A stretch of 64,000 nucleotides of DNA from Pseudomonas tolaasii NCPPB 2192 (GTDB lineage Bacteria; Pseudomonadota; Gammaproteobacteria; Pseudomonadales; Pseudomonadaceae), in assembly GCF_002813445.1 (NCBI RefSeq), contig NZ_PHHD01000001.1, forward strand, positions 4,960,001 to 5,024,000, in the 5' to 3' direction. This document shows positions 19,155 to 25,968 of the stretch, piece by piece. The position numbers and the translations under genes are program-made. Each line of letters starts with the position of its first letter. The first letter of the stretch is position 1. Below the pieces are notes generated by a model. The model was not told where the DNA came from and searched no databases. It saw only the letters and a list, made by a program, of their open reading frames with translations.

Positions 19155-20801
19155 TTATAAGTCGTAATGATTGGACCTAACGATAAAATCACAGAGGTGG
19201 GTGATGCGCTCACGTAAGTCGAGTGCAGAAAAGTCTACCCGTGTATGGGTTTTAACGTAGTCCCGGGCAACTTTTACTTTGCTGGCAGTGCGTATGTTCT
19301 GACTGGTTTGATTCGGTACTGCTGCAATTTCATATTCAAGCAGATTTGCCCATTGGCCCGTCTGAAGCATGTTCATTGCGTGCTTGTGAGTAGCTTTGAT
19401 GCTATTGAACAGTAACCGTTCATCCAGATAATTTTCTATTTCTCGTCCTTGGGTGACCCACGCCTGGCTTCCGAACTCGTTCTGCAATCGGCGCTTTGTT
19501 TTATACAGAGTCGCATTGGCGCTAGATTTGTCACTATCAAAAACAATAGCGGAATTCCGGTTGATACGTATAAGCGAAATGAGATCGTCGACTGATTCCG
19601 CATCTTCTTGTGCGCCCTCAACAAACTCAGCCCCGGAGATGTGGCGGAACAACCGCCCGCCGAAGAACATGATCGTATAGTGGACACCTTCCACCAGGTC
19701 ACCGTTGTGTCCCTTTATCCAATAGTTGAGGTAAATCCTGTCGGAAGGACCTTCAACCCAAATGACACAGTTGCTCTGCAGAATGTCCGAAGCCTTATAG
19801 CCTAACGCGTCGAGCGTAGATGCCAAATCAAGTGCCGTCACAACGAAACCATTTGTAGTTTTAAATAACTTCACGCTCATCTTGTGATGCACGTCATTGC
19901 CAAGACTATTAATAAGCGCCGCGGAATGGGTGCTGATAAACAGTTGAAGCCCGTTTTCCTCGGCAATGGCCAAAAGACGACGTAAAAGCAGGCGCTGCAG
20001 TTTGGGGTGCAGGTGAACCTCTGGTTCTTCAATCAAGCATATGGAGTACTTGGGGCGCGTAACCAGCCAAGCTGCCGTTGCGGCGTACGATTGCCATCCC
20101 GACGGGAAAGATTGTGCCGGGATACGATTGAAAACATCGCTATCGTCACCCAGACATATCTTTACAGAGCCGTCACCACAGTCGATCAAAGAATTTCCAT
20201 CCACATAACGCAGTTCGGAATCCTTGAAATCTTTGCTTCGGTCTGCGAGCCCCGCAAGGTCGGCCCGGACTCGATTGAGCTCTTCTACGCATTGCGTGTC
20301 GATAACCGGTGCCACGTGCCCACAGTGTCGATAGTGCAGTTGGTCCGCGCGCAGAAAAGGAGGGGGAAGTTTCCTGTGTTTGGCGGAATCATATTTGTGC
20401 AAATCCTGTTCGGTTTGCTCAATTGCCCCCCCTCGAAAAAAAGAGGTCTCGCAACCAGCGAAGTCGATACTCAGATCCAAGTCGAACGGAACATACGGAA
20501 AGCTATAAGTGGCGCGGTGGCCATTTTGGAAGTTCAAGCTGTAGGCGGGCGGGCAATATCCAATCGGATTTTCTCTAACGAGGGTAGCGAGTATCTCGGG
20601 AAAGGCGCAAGCCCGGACCATATCAATGACAGAGGACTTTCCAGAACCATTTTCGCCAATGATTAGATTAACATCGCCAACGTCAAACTCGGCAAAAGGG
20701 ATCACGAAGTCGGTGGTGCCTTTTGGAATATCGGCTTTATAAGGGTGGATGCTGGCATTGAGTGCACGAATACCGCGATAACGAATACTTTTAAGTTTCA
20801 T
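19155..20801 (-). CDS. OLD-family AAA ATPase with TOPRIM nuclease domain
   Basis: A 548-residue protein. The N-terminal ABC/SMC-like ATPase starts MKLKSIRYRGIRALNAS. It has Walker A GENGSGKSS (residues 49-57) and Walker B YSICLIEEPEVHLHPKLQRLL with the D-loop STHSAALINSL. The C-terminal TOPRIM domain has the acidic motifs VIWVEGPSDRIYLNYW and IVFDSDKSSANATLY. OLD proteins are DNA nucleases or nickases with roles in phage exclusion. No UvrD-like gajB partner or reverse transcriptase is adjacent, so it reads as a stand-alone class 1 OLD protein. AT-richer codons than neighbours suggest horizontal transfer. Confidence 0.87.
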   Translation of the reverse strand: MKLKSIRYRGIRALNASIHPYKADIPKGTTDFVIPFAEFDVGDVNLIIGENGSGKSSVIDMVRACAFPEILATLVRENPIGYCPPAYSLNFQNGHRATYSFPYVPFDLDLSIDFAGCETSFFRGGAIEQTEQDLHKYDSAKHRKLPPPFLRADQLHYRHCGHVAPVIDTQCVEELNRVRADLAGLADRSKDFKDSELRYVDGNSLIDCGDGSVKICLGDDSDVFNRIPAQSFPSGWQSYAATAAWLVTRPKYSICLIEEPEVHLHPKLQRLLLRRLLAIAEENGLQLFISTHSAALINSLGNDVHHKMSVKLFKTTNGFVVTALDLASTLDALGYKASDILQSNCVIWVEGPSDRIYLNYWIKGHNGDLVEGVHYTIMFFGGRLFRHISGAEFVEGAQEDAESVDDLISLIRINRNSAIVFDSDKSSANATLYKTKRRLQNEFGSQAWVTQGREIENYLDERLLFNSIKATHKHAMNMLQTGQWANLLEYEIAAVPNQTSQNIRTASKVKVARDYVKTHTRVDFSALDLRERITHLCDFIVRSNHYDL

Positions 20802-20909
20802 GAAAGATGACCTTATACGTTAGAGCCTTGTGAGTGCTGCTGGGGAGGGCACCCAGTCAAACATCGACCCTTGATTCTAAATGTTTATCCATGTAGAAAA
20901 TCAATATAT

Positions 20910-20939
20910 AACTCAACTAAATAGTCATTTAGTTGAGTT
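20910..20939. repeat. Perfect 13-bp inverted repeat before the OLD gene
   Basis: The arms AACTCAACTAAAT (20910-20922) and ATTTAGTTGAGTT (20927-20939) flank a 4-nt centre. It lies 19 bp past the hxlR-type stop and about 109 bp upstream of the OLD start. It has no T-run, so an operator is as likely as a terminator. Its half-site layout is very like the palindrome at the end of each prophage copy (32044-32075). Confidence 0.7.
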
Positions 20940-20957
20940 GGAATCCAGAACAATGGA

Positions 20958-21317
20958 TCAGGGTAGGGAGAGGGCAGACGTACGTCTCTCCGCGATGCGC
21001 TCAACCGTTTGCATATGCTCCGTGCCCCATTGACACAACGCGCCCAACGCCGATGCCAAGGATCGTCCAAAAGGCGTCAGCGAGTACTCGACCTTGGGGG
21101 GGATCTCCTGAAAATCCACGCGGAAGATGATCTCGTCGCGCTCCAGCTCCTTGAGTTGCTGGATCAGCACCTTGTCAGTCACGCCGCCAATCGCGCGCCG
21201 TAATTCACCATAGCGATGGGTATTTTGCGCCAGATTGAACAATACCAAAGGCTTCCATTTGCCACCAATCACCGCCAGGGCGGCCTCGAGCCCGCAATTG
21301 AATGAGTTGTTGGCCAT
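20958..21317 (-). CDS. HxlR-family transcriptional regulator
   Basis: A 119-residue winged-helix regulator from ATG 21317. It has the family signature NCGLEAALAVIGGKWKPLVLFNL, then the recognition segment RYGELRRAIGGVTDKVLIQQLKELERDEII and the wing KVEYSLTPFGRSL. HxlR proteins often sense electrophiles or quinones through the N-terminal Cys (Cys7 here) and control a divergent reductase. The divergently transcribed SDR gene starts 105 bp away, so it is the likely target. That target is broken by an IS in this genome. Confidence 0.92.
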   Translation of the reverse strand: MANNSFNCGLEAALAVIGGKWKPLVLFNLAQNTHRYGELRRAIGGVTDKVLIQQLKELERDEIIFRVDFQEIPPKVEYSLTPFGRSLASALGALCQWGTEHMQTVERIAERRTSALSLP

Positions 21318-21421
21318 GATTGTGTCAGCTCCACTTAGGGTACTTACTAAAAGGTGCATACTATTTAAAAGAATAGCGTAGATCTACAGTTGAGGCTCAA
21401 CGTTATTCTTCGGAGTTCATC

Positions 21422-22081
21422 ATGAGCAGGCTCAACGGAAAAATTGCAGTGGTTACCGGCGGCAACAGTGGCATCGGCTTGGCAACCGCCATCCGCTTTG
21501 CGGCTGAAGGCGCACATGTTGTCATCGTGGGACGTCGGCAGGAAGAACTCGACAAGGCGCTGCGGTTGATAGGCCCTGAAGCCGTTGCTATCCAGGGGGA
21601 CATTTCAAATCTGGACGATCTGGAGCGCATTTTCACTCAAATCAAAACCGATACAGGTCGAGTGGACGTGCTGTTCGCCAACGCAGGTCTCGGAGATTTC
21701 CAGCCACTCGGGGCGATTACGGAAGAATCGTTTGATCGCACCTTCGGCATCAACGTGAAAGGCACGCTGTTCACCGTGCAAAAGGCTTTGCCATTGATGA
21801 GTGGTGGCAGCTCGGTGATTCTGACCGGTTCGACGACAGGCACCATGGGCACGCCGGCGTTCAGCGTGTACAGCGCCACCAAGGCCGCACTGCGTAATTT
21901 CGCCAGAAGCTGGGCGCTGGATCTGAAAGGCACCGGCATTCGCGTCAACGTACTTTCACCAGGCCCGATTTCGACACCGGGTCTGGACCTGGCGTTATCG
22001 GGCACAGGTCAAAAGGAAGCGATCATCGATGACATGACTGCGCAGGTTCCGCTGAGTCGCATTGGCAAGCCGGAAGAATGA
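21422..22081 (+). pseudogene. SDR-family oxidoreductase, 3' end cut by IS3 element
   Basis: A classical short-chain dehydrogenase reading 219 residues. It has the NAD(P) motif VTGGNSGIGLAT, FANAGLGD, and the catalytic Ser (ILTGSTTGT) and Tyr-x3-Lys (YSATKAALRNFA). It stops abruptly after PLSRIGKPEE, where family members continue for about 25-30 residues (the last strand and C-terminal helix that close the substrate pocket). The TGA stop (22079-22081) is the first three bases of the IS. The lost 3' end is not found on the other side of the IS. Regulator and promoter are intact, so a shortened, probably unstable protein may still be made. Confidence 0.85.
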
Positions 22082-22096
22082 ATCGCCCCGGGTTCT

Positions 22097-22978
22097 CTAG
22101 ACACCTTGCAAGCTCATTGCGTGACGCTTTTCAAACTCTACCGGTGACAGCTGATTGTTGAAACCATGTCGACGTTTTGAGTTGTAGAACATTTCGATGT
22201 AATCGAACACATCGCTACGAGCATCTTCCCGTCTGGTGTAAATTTTCCGCTTGATCCGTTCTCGTTTCAGAAGCTGGAAAAAGCTCTCGGCCACGGCGTT
22301 GTCATGACAGTTGCCTCGACGACTCATGCTTGCAACCAAATTGTTTGCCTTCAAAAAACTGCGCAAATCGGAGCTGCTGTACTGGCTGCCCTGGTCGGAA
22401 TGAACCATCACCTCTTGCTTCGGTTTACGCCTCCAAACCGCCATCAACAACGCATCAATAGCCAAATCACTGGTCATCTGCGCCTTCATTGACCAGCCAA
22501 CGACCTGACGAGAAAACAGATCCAGCACCACCGCCAAATACAACCAGCCTTCATACGTACGAATGTAGGTGATGTCGGTGACCCAAACCTTGTTGGGTTC
22601 TACGACATCGAACTGGCGCTTCAGCAAATTGGGTGAGGCGACCGCTGGCTTACCGCCGTACTTTCCAGGGCGGCGTCGATAACCTGTCTGAGAGCGCAGC
22701 CCTTCAAGACGCATCAGCCTTGCCACACGATGGCGCCCGCAAACTTCACCGACCTCGCGCAGATCGTCATGGATTTTGCGATAGCCATAAACGCCGCCGC
22801 TCTCCAGCCAGGAATGCTTGATCAAACCCAGCAGTCGCTGGTCGTCTTTAGCGCGCGCAGATTGCGGCTCAGACAACCAGGCGTAATAGCCGCTGGGATG
22901 GACTTTCAGCGTCAGGCAAAGCCGTCGAATGGAATAGTCGCCGGCTCGCTGCTTGATAAAGGCGTACTTCAACCGCAC
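22097..22978 (-). CDS. IS3-family transposase OrfB (DDE integrase core)
   Basis: A 293-residue OrfB. It has an N-terminal HTH_21-type region (GGVYGYRKIHDDLRE) followed by the rve-type DDE core: VWVTDITYIRT (first Asp), VMVHSDQGSQYSS (second Asp) and NAVAESFFQLLKRE (Glu). All catalytic residues are present, so the transposase looks functional. It is expressed mainly as an OrfAB fusion by -1 frameshifting from orfA, whose 3' end it overlaps by 10 bp. Confidence 0.95.
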   Translation of the reverse strand: MRLKYAFIKQRAGDYSIRRLCLTLKVHPSGYYAWLSEPQSARAKDDQRLLGLIKHSWLESGGVYGYRKIHDDLREVGEVCGRHRVARLMRLEGLRSQTGYRRRPGKYGGKPAVASPNLLKRQFDVVEPNKVWVTDITYIRTYEGWLYLAVVLDLFSRQVVGWSMKAQMTSDLAIDALLMAVWRRKPKQEVMVHSDQGSQYSSSDLRSFLKANNLVASMSRRGNCHDNAVAESFFQLLKRERIKRKIYTRREDARSDVFDYIEMFYNSKRRHGFNNQLSPVEFEKRHAMSLQGV

Positions 22979-23247
22979 TCCTTGGCAAAGTACGCGGCGG
23001 CCTTTTTTAAGATGTCTCGCTCTTCAGTAACACGCTTTAGTTCGGCTCGCAGACGACGCAATTCAGCGTGCTGATCATCGTCTTGCTGCCGTTCTTCTTG
23101 AGGTTTGCTGTAGCGCTTTATCCAGGCATAGAGGCTGTGCGTCGACACGCCGAGACGGGCCGCCACATCAGCGACAGGCAGCTTCTTTTCGGTCACTTGA
23201 TTGACCGCTTGTATTTTGAATTCTTCGGGGTAACGCGGGTTGCTCAT
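22969..23247 (-). CDS. IS3-family transposase OrfA
   Basis: A 92-residue protein. The N-terminal helix-turn-helix reads YPEEFKIQAVNQVTEKKLPVADVAARLGVS split over two helices, and a leucine-zipper region (AELRRLRAELKRVTEERDIL) ends in KKAAAYFAKE, the usual IS3 OrfA tail. On the minus strand A6G at 23008-23002 is a classical -1 slippery heptamer just before the orfB overlap, so it marks the frameshift site producing OrfAB. Confidence 0.93.
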   Translation of the reverse strand: MSNPRYPEEFKIQAVNQVTEKKLPVADVAARLGVSTHSLYAWIKRYSKPQEERQQDDDQHAELRRLRAELKRVTEERDILKKAAAYFAKECG

Positions 23248-23306
23248 GGCACCTCCTAATTGGCCTCAGTTTAAGGCAAAGAGGTGTCTAGGAAACCCGG
23301 GGCGAT

Positions 23307-23537
23307 TCAGTGTATCAATTCTACGTCAAAGGAATTGAAATCAAACTCTAGGAACTCACCATTAACTTCAAAGGACCATGCGTTTTCCTCGGGATTTCTG
23401 ATGGTTTTCCAGCAGTCTGCAAAATCATCCCAATAACGGATTACGGAGGGCAGGGGAGGCAGGGAGGCCAACGCCTCTAACAGTCTCGCGTGTCCAGGAA
23501 AGCCCGACTGACTCCGCTGCATGCGCTGCTCCTTCAT
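23307..23537 (-). pseudogene. Small hypothetical gene behind the recombinase, 3' end cut by IS3
   Basis: It reads 76 residues beginning MKEQRMQRSQSGFPGHARLL, with an acidic aromatic C-terminal part (WSFEVNGEFLEFDFNSFDVELIH). I do not recognise the family. It starts 9 bp after the tyrosine recombinase stop and is surely co-transcribed with it. Its TGA stop (23309-23307) is the terminal TGA of the IS inverted repeat, so the natural 3' end is probably missing. Confidence 0.6.
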
Positions 23538-23546
23538 CTGCCCTTT

Positions 23547-24755
23547 TTAGGAGCGCAGATGGCTGACATGGACGTCAAATGCATGATTCCAAACGGTGGC
23601 TAAGCGATCCTCAAAAAAAGCTCGTGCGTACCGTCGTGGCATATCCGAGGTGCGGGCCCAGCCAAAAAAAGCTCGCAGTCTCTGGATTGCCATCTCGAGG
23701 TCATCGCCATTTTCTACAAATTGATGAAGCCTAATGGTCGCACACGTATGCCGCATGTCGTGCGGTGTAATACAACCGGCCCCGCGATACTGCTGAAGTG
23801 TTTGGCGTGCCTCGGCGGTGAGCTCACGTGTGATCGTGACAAAAATACCATTGACCTGGCGTAATGATAGTGGATTGCCTTCCAGTGAGGAAAATAAGTA
23901 ACTGTGTCGGGTCGAGGGTCGGTAGCTTTCGACAAAGGTCCTGATCAGGCTGGCCAACGCTGGCGGTACGGGTAGCTGCCGGGCGGCATTGTTGTTTTTT
24001 AGGCTAGGTTGTTCCGGGCGTGGATCTCGCTGATACGGATTGTCGCCGACATTCAACCAGTTCACGGTTCCCACAGTTGGGGTGAAGCGCTTTTCACTTT
24101 TTAATGCATCCATCGGCAGCACCAGGGTTTCACCGCGACGTAATCCAAGATGCAACATGAGTAGACATAATACGTAGTTACGCCAGCGTAACGTGTTGTT
24201 TCTAAAAGGATTACGCGCCGAGTACGGATCAATGATCTGGTAAAACTCGTCCAGTACCGGGCTTGGCAAGGCTCGGACAATCTCAGCCGGCGGTGCGGGC
24301 GCCATCCCCAGCGAGTCAAACAGCTTCTCCAGGCGCTCCAGACGCATGCTCAGCCGCCAAAGCATGTCGGGATCGGCATGACTCTTCACCAGGCGTTGAA
24401 CACAACTTTTGACGAAAACGTAGGCCACACGCCAGTTGGGATGGTAGTTGGCCGCAGTCTGGGCGCCATGATTCCTTGCCGTGATGAAAAACGTCTCAAG
24501 ACAGGCTTCAAGCTCATCGAATTTGAGCTCCGCAATCAAGCGATCAAGGCAGTCAGCCTGGTACAGCCGTTTGGCAGACTGGTACAGCTGTTCGATGACG
24601 GACAGCTGGGTTCGTAGTGTGGACGGCGCCAAGCTGGCACCGTCCAGTGAAGACCAGACTGTCGACCAATAGCGCGGTCGTCCACGGTCATCGGTCAGCA
24701 ACCAACCAATGAGTCCGGATGGCACGGAATTGTCTTTCAAACGAACAATGGGCAT
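23547..24755 (-). CDS. Tyrosine recombinase / phage-type integrase
   Basis: A 402-residue integrase. It has an N-terminal arm and core-binding region (about 1-160) and a catalytic domain with Arg206/207 in LHLGLRRGETL, His332-x-x-Arg335 in TPHDMRHTCA, Gly365-Trp366 at the second His position and Tyr376 in MPRRYARAFF. A Trp in place of the second His is common. It is only about 100 bp left of the prophage junction at dif, on the opposite strand to the phage genes. The filamentous phage should use host XerCD, so this enzyme probably belongs to a different, now rearranged element inserted near dif. Confidence 0.85.
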   Translation of the reverse strand: MPIVRLKDNSVPSGLIGWLLTDDRGRPRYWSTVWSSLDGASLAPSTLRTQLSVIEQLYQSAKRLYQADCLDRLIAELKFDELEACLETFFITARNHGAQTAANYHPNWRVAYVFVKSCVQRLVKSHADPDMLWRLSMRLERLEKLFDSLGMAPAPPAEIVRALPSPVLDEFYQIIDPYSARNPFRNNTLRWRNYVLCLLMLHLGLRRGETLVLPMDALKSEKRFTPTVGTVNWLNVGDNPYQRDPRPEQPSLKNNNAARQLPVPPALASLIRTFVESYRPSTRHSYLFSSLEGNPLSLRQVNGIFVTITRELTAEARQTLQQYRGAGCITPHDMRHTCATIRLHQFVENGDDLEMAIQRLRAFFGWARTSDMPRRYARAFFEDRLATVWNHAFDVHVSHLRS

Positions 24756-24854
24756 AAGCGTAACAGCTGAAGTTGCTCCTTATGGTAGGACGCGTTGCAG
24801 TTGAGCCTAGGTAATTTCCTGTGTAACGCAACACTCACGAACATGCTCGTCATA

Positions 24855-24939
24855 CGCATAATGGACTGACGTTACGTTGAGCCTGCTGCGGATACTGGCC
24901 CTGGCCCCGCGGCTGGTTTAATGTAACGTCGATTATGCG
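24855..24939. other. attL / folded attP(+)-type hairpin of prophage copy 1
   Basis: CGCATAAT-GGACT-GACGTTAC (24855-24875) and GTAACGTC-G-ATTATGCG (24923-24939) are inverted repeats separated by 47 nt. Each is a dif-like half: the CGCATAA XerC arm, a mismatched centre, and a GACGTTAC XerD-side arm. Folded as single-stranded DNA they would make one duplex dif-like site with a bulged centre, as in the CTXphi attP(+). Outside CGCATAA, the copy 1 flank (CATA) differs from copy 2 (GGTT), marking the true chromosome-phage boundary. Confidence 0.8.
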
Positions 24940-25165
24940 AAGCCCCCTCGATCTGCCTACGCACCTGGTCAAAATGGCCACCCTTTATGCGCCTTCTCGT
25001 GATCCGCTCGATGCTGTCTGCTACGTTTTGGATGACTATCCAAAGGTCGTTTCCGAGCTTCGCAAGGCGCGATCCAGGCTGCAGCAGCTCGATGCTGAAT
25101 CGGCTGACCTCGATGTTCGATTGGCTGTCCTGCAGGACGCTTGCCGCTCAATCTTGGACCTTTGA
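24935..25165 (+). CDS. Phage small hypothetical protein (copy 1)
   Basis: It encodes up to 76 residues. ATG 24935 lies inside the att hairpin and lacks a ribosome site; the in-frame ATG at 24974 (MATLYAPSRDPLDAVCYVLD, 63 residues) is an alternative. The C-terminal half (VVSELRKARSRLQQLDAESA and on) has the heptad look of a coiled coil. No family is recognised. It is the first plus-strand gene of the phage, followed by two CG-rich palindromes. Confidence 0.5.
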   Translation: MRSPLDLPTHLVKMATLYAPSRDPLDAVCYVLDDYPKVVSELRKARSRLQQLDAESADLDVRLAVLQDACRSILDL

Positions 25166-25168
25166 TTA

Positions 25169-25237
25169 TTTTCGCGCGCGCGAAAAAACCGGCTTTTAGC
25201 GTTCGATCAGGTTACTTATTTTCTCGCGCGCGAAAAT
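25169..25237. repeat. Paired CGCGCGCG palindromes (copy 1)
   Basis: 25169-25186 is a perfect 18-bp palindrome, TTTTCGCGCGCGCGAAAA. 25218-25237 repeats nearly the same sequence, ATTTTCTCGCGCGCGAAAAT. The centres lie about 50 bp apart, five helical turns, directly after the first small gene. They look like paired binding sites for a dimeric protein. The first could also act as a hairpin terminator for the 76-codon gene because its stop codon is 4 bp away. Confidence 0.6.
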
Positions 25238-25615
25238 ATCTTGGTCATACCTTGACCTGCCCGAAGGGCATTAGGCGCCTCGCAGATCATCAGCCAGGCT
25301 CATCAGCATCAGCGCCGATACCCGGCAAGGCCGGCCGGTTTTCCGCCTAACAAAAAACCCCCGGCGATCCTGAAATCACCGGGGGTCTCTGTCGCGTTCA
25401 AGGCTTGTCTGAGCGCCTTTCCGTCACTTCGCGCCCTGTTCCTCTGCTTCCTTTTTCCCCGTCTGCTACTGCCTCTACACGGTCCCGTGACGGCCAGCGC
25501 TGTCGCCGGTCAGGTCCCGGTAGGTCCGATTTTTTAGCGACCTTTTAGGCGGAGGTGGCGGTGCGGAATTCGCTCTCCCTGCGCAGCAGGGTCCACTATC
25601 TCTAATGGTGGACTC
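25238..25615. other. Phage intergenic region, candidate replication origin (copy 1)
   Basis: About 380 bp without a convincing gene, between the palindrome pair and the leftward regulator gene. It holds the minus-strand terminator at 25352-25386 and several further dyads, including GTCCAC...GTGGAC near 25590-25613. In inoviruses the main intergenic region carries plus/minus origins and the packaging signal, so it is the best candidate for those functions here. No nick-site consensus could be assigned by eye. Confidence 0.35.
25352..25386 (-). terminator. Rho-independent terminator, minus strand (copy 1)
   Basis: Arms ACCCCCGGCGAT and ATCACCGGGGGT pair around CCTGAA. On the minus strand six U residues follow (25357-25352). 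It would end leftward transcription of the regulator gene at 25627-25830. Confidence 0.85.
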
Positions 25616-25626
25616 TTGTCTAACGG

Positions 25627-25830
25627 TTAGACTTTTACTGGTGGCTTCCCATCATCCTGCTCGATGTAGATTTCTCCATCGGCATTCATTTTTACCTTGT
25701 CCAAAACCCTGTCCAACAAGATGTTAATTATCTCTGACTTTTTGGTCAGTTTCTTGCGTTTCAGGGTGAATTCTACTTCCTTCTTCTCCAGCCGCTCCCA
25801 GCGTTCCTGATCGATTCTGACGGTGCTCAT
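25627..25830 (-). CDS. Small ribbon-helix-helix-like regulator, likely phage repressor (copy 1)
   Basis: From ATG 25830 it encodes 67 residues: MSTVRIDQERWERLEKKE, then a Lys-rich stretch (LKRKKLTKKSEIINILLDRVLDKV) that fits a short beta strand followed by two helices, as in CopG/Arc-type repressors. The longer reading to 25890 adds a poor leader. It is transcribed away from the replication gene, and two 14-bp repeats (TTGCRTGTATACAA) sit in the shared control region. This layout is that of a lysogeny-type repressor with autoregulation; the function is inferred. Confidence 0.55.
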   Translation of the reverse strand: MSTVRIDQERWERLEKKEVEFTLKRKKLTKKSEIINILLDRVLDKVKMNADGEIYIEQDDGKPPVKV

Positions 25831-25884
25831 CGCGTTTCCTGTATGCCGGTGCCAATCACGTAAGCACTGATTCTTGCTCAACAG

Positions 25885-25968
25885 TTGCATGTATACAAGT
25901 TGCGTATTGACACGTTACTTGTCACTCGCATACGATTGCCTGAATTGTGATTTGTTGCGTGTATACAA
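25885..25968 (+). promoter_or_regulatory. Rep promoter with two candidate operators (copy 1)
   Basis: TTGACA (25907-25912), 18 bp and TACGAT (25931-25936) form a good sigma-70 type promoter reading into the replication gene. TTGCATGTATACAA (25885-25898) lies just upstream of the -35. TTGCGTGTATACAA (25955-25968), 13 of 14 identical, ends exactly at the rep ATG. The spacing of 70 bp is close to seven helical turns, suiting repression by a bound, looped protein. No good ribosome site precedes the ATG, so the downstream operator may mask a weak start. Confidence 0.6.

Larger units (their letters stand above)
22079..23309 (-). mobile_element. IS3-family insertion sequence (1231 bp)
   Basis: The ends are imperfect inverted repeats starting TGAATCGCCCCGGGTT on both sides (22079 inward and 23309 inward), continuing with CTAGACACCT. 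Inside are the two overlapping leftward ORFs typical of IS3. No 3-4-bp target duplication is visible: GAA precedes the left end and GTG follows the right end. Absence of the duplication plus two different truncated genes at its flanks suggests deletion or recombination between two copies. Confidence 0.93.
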
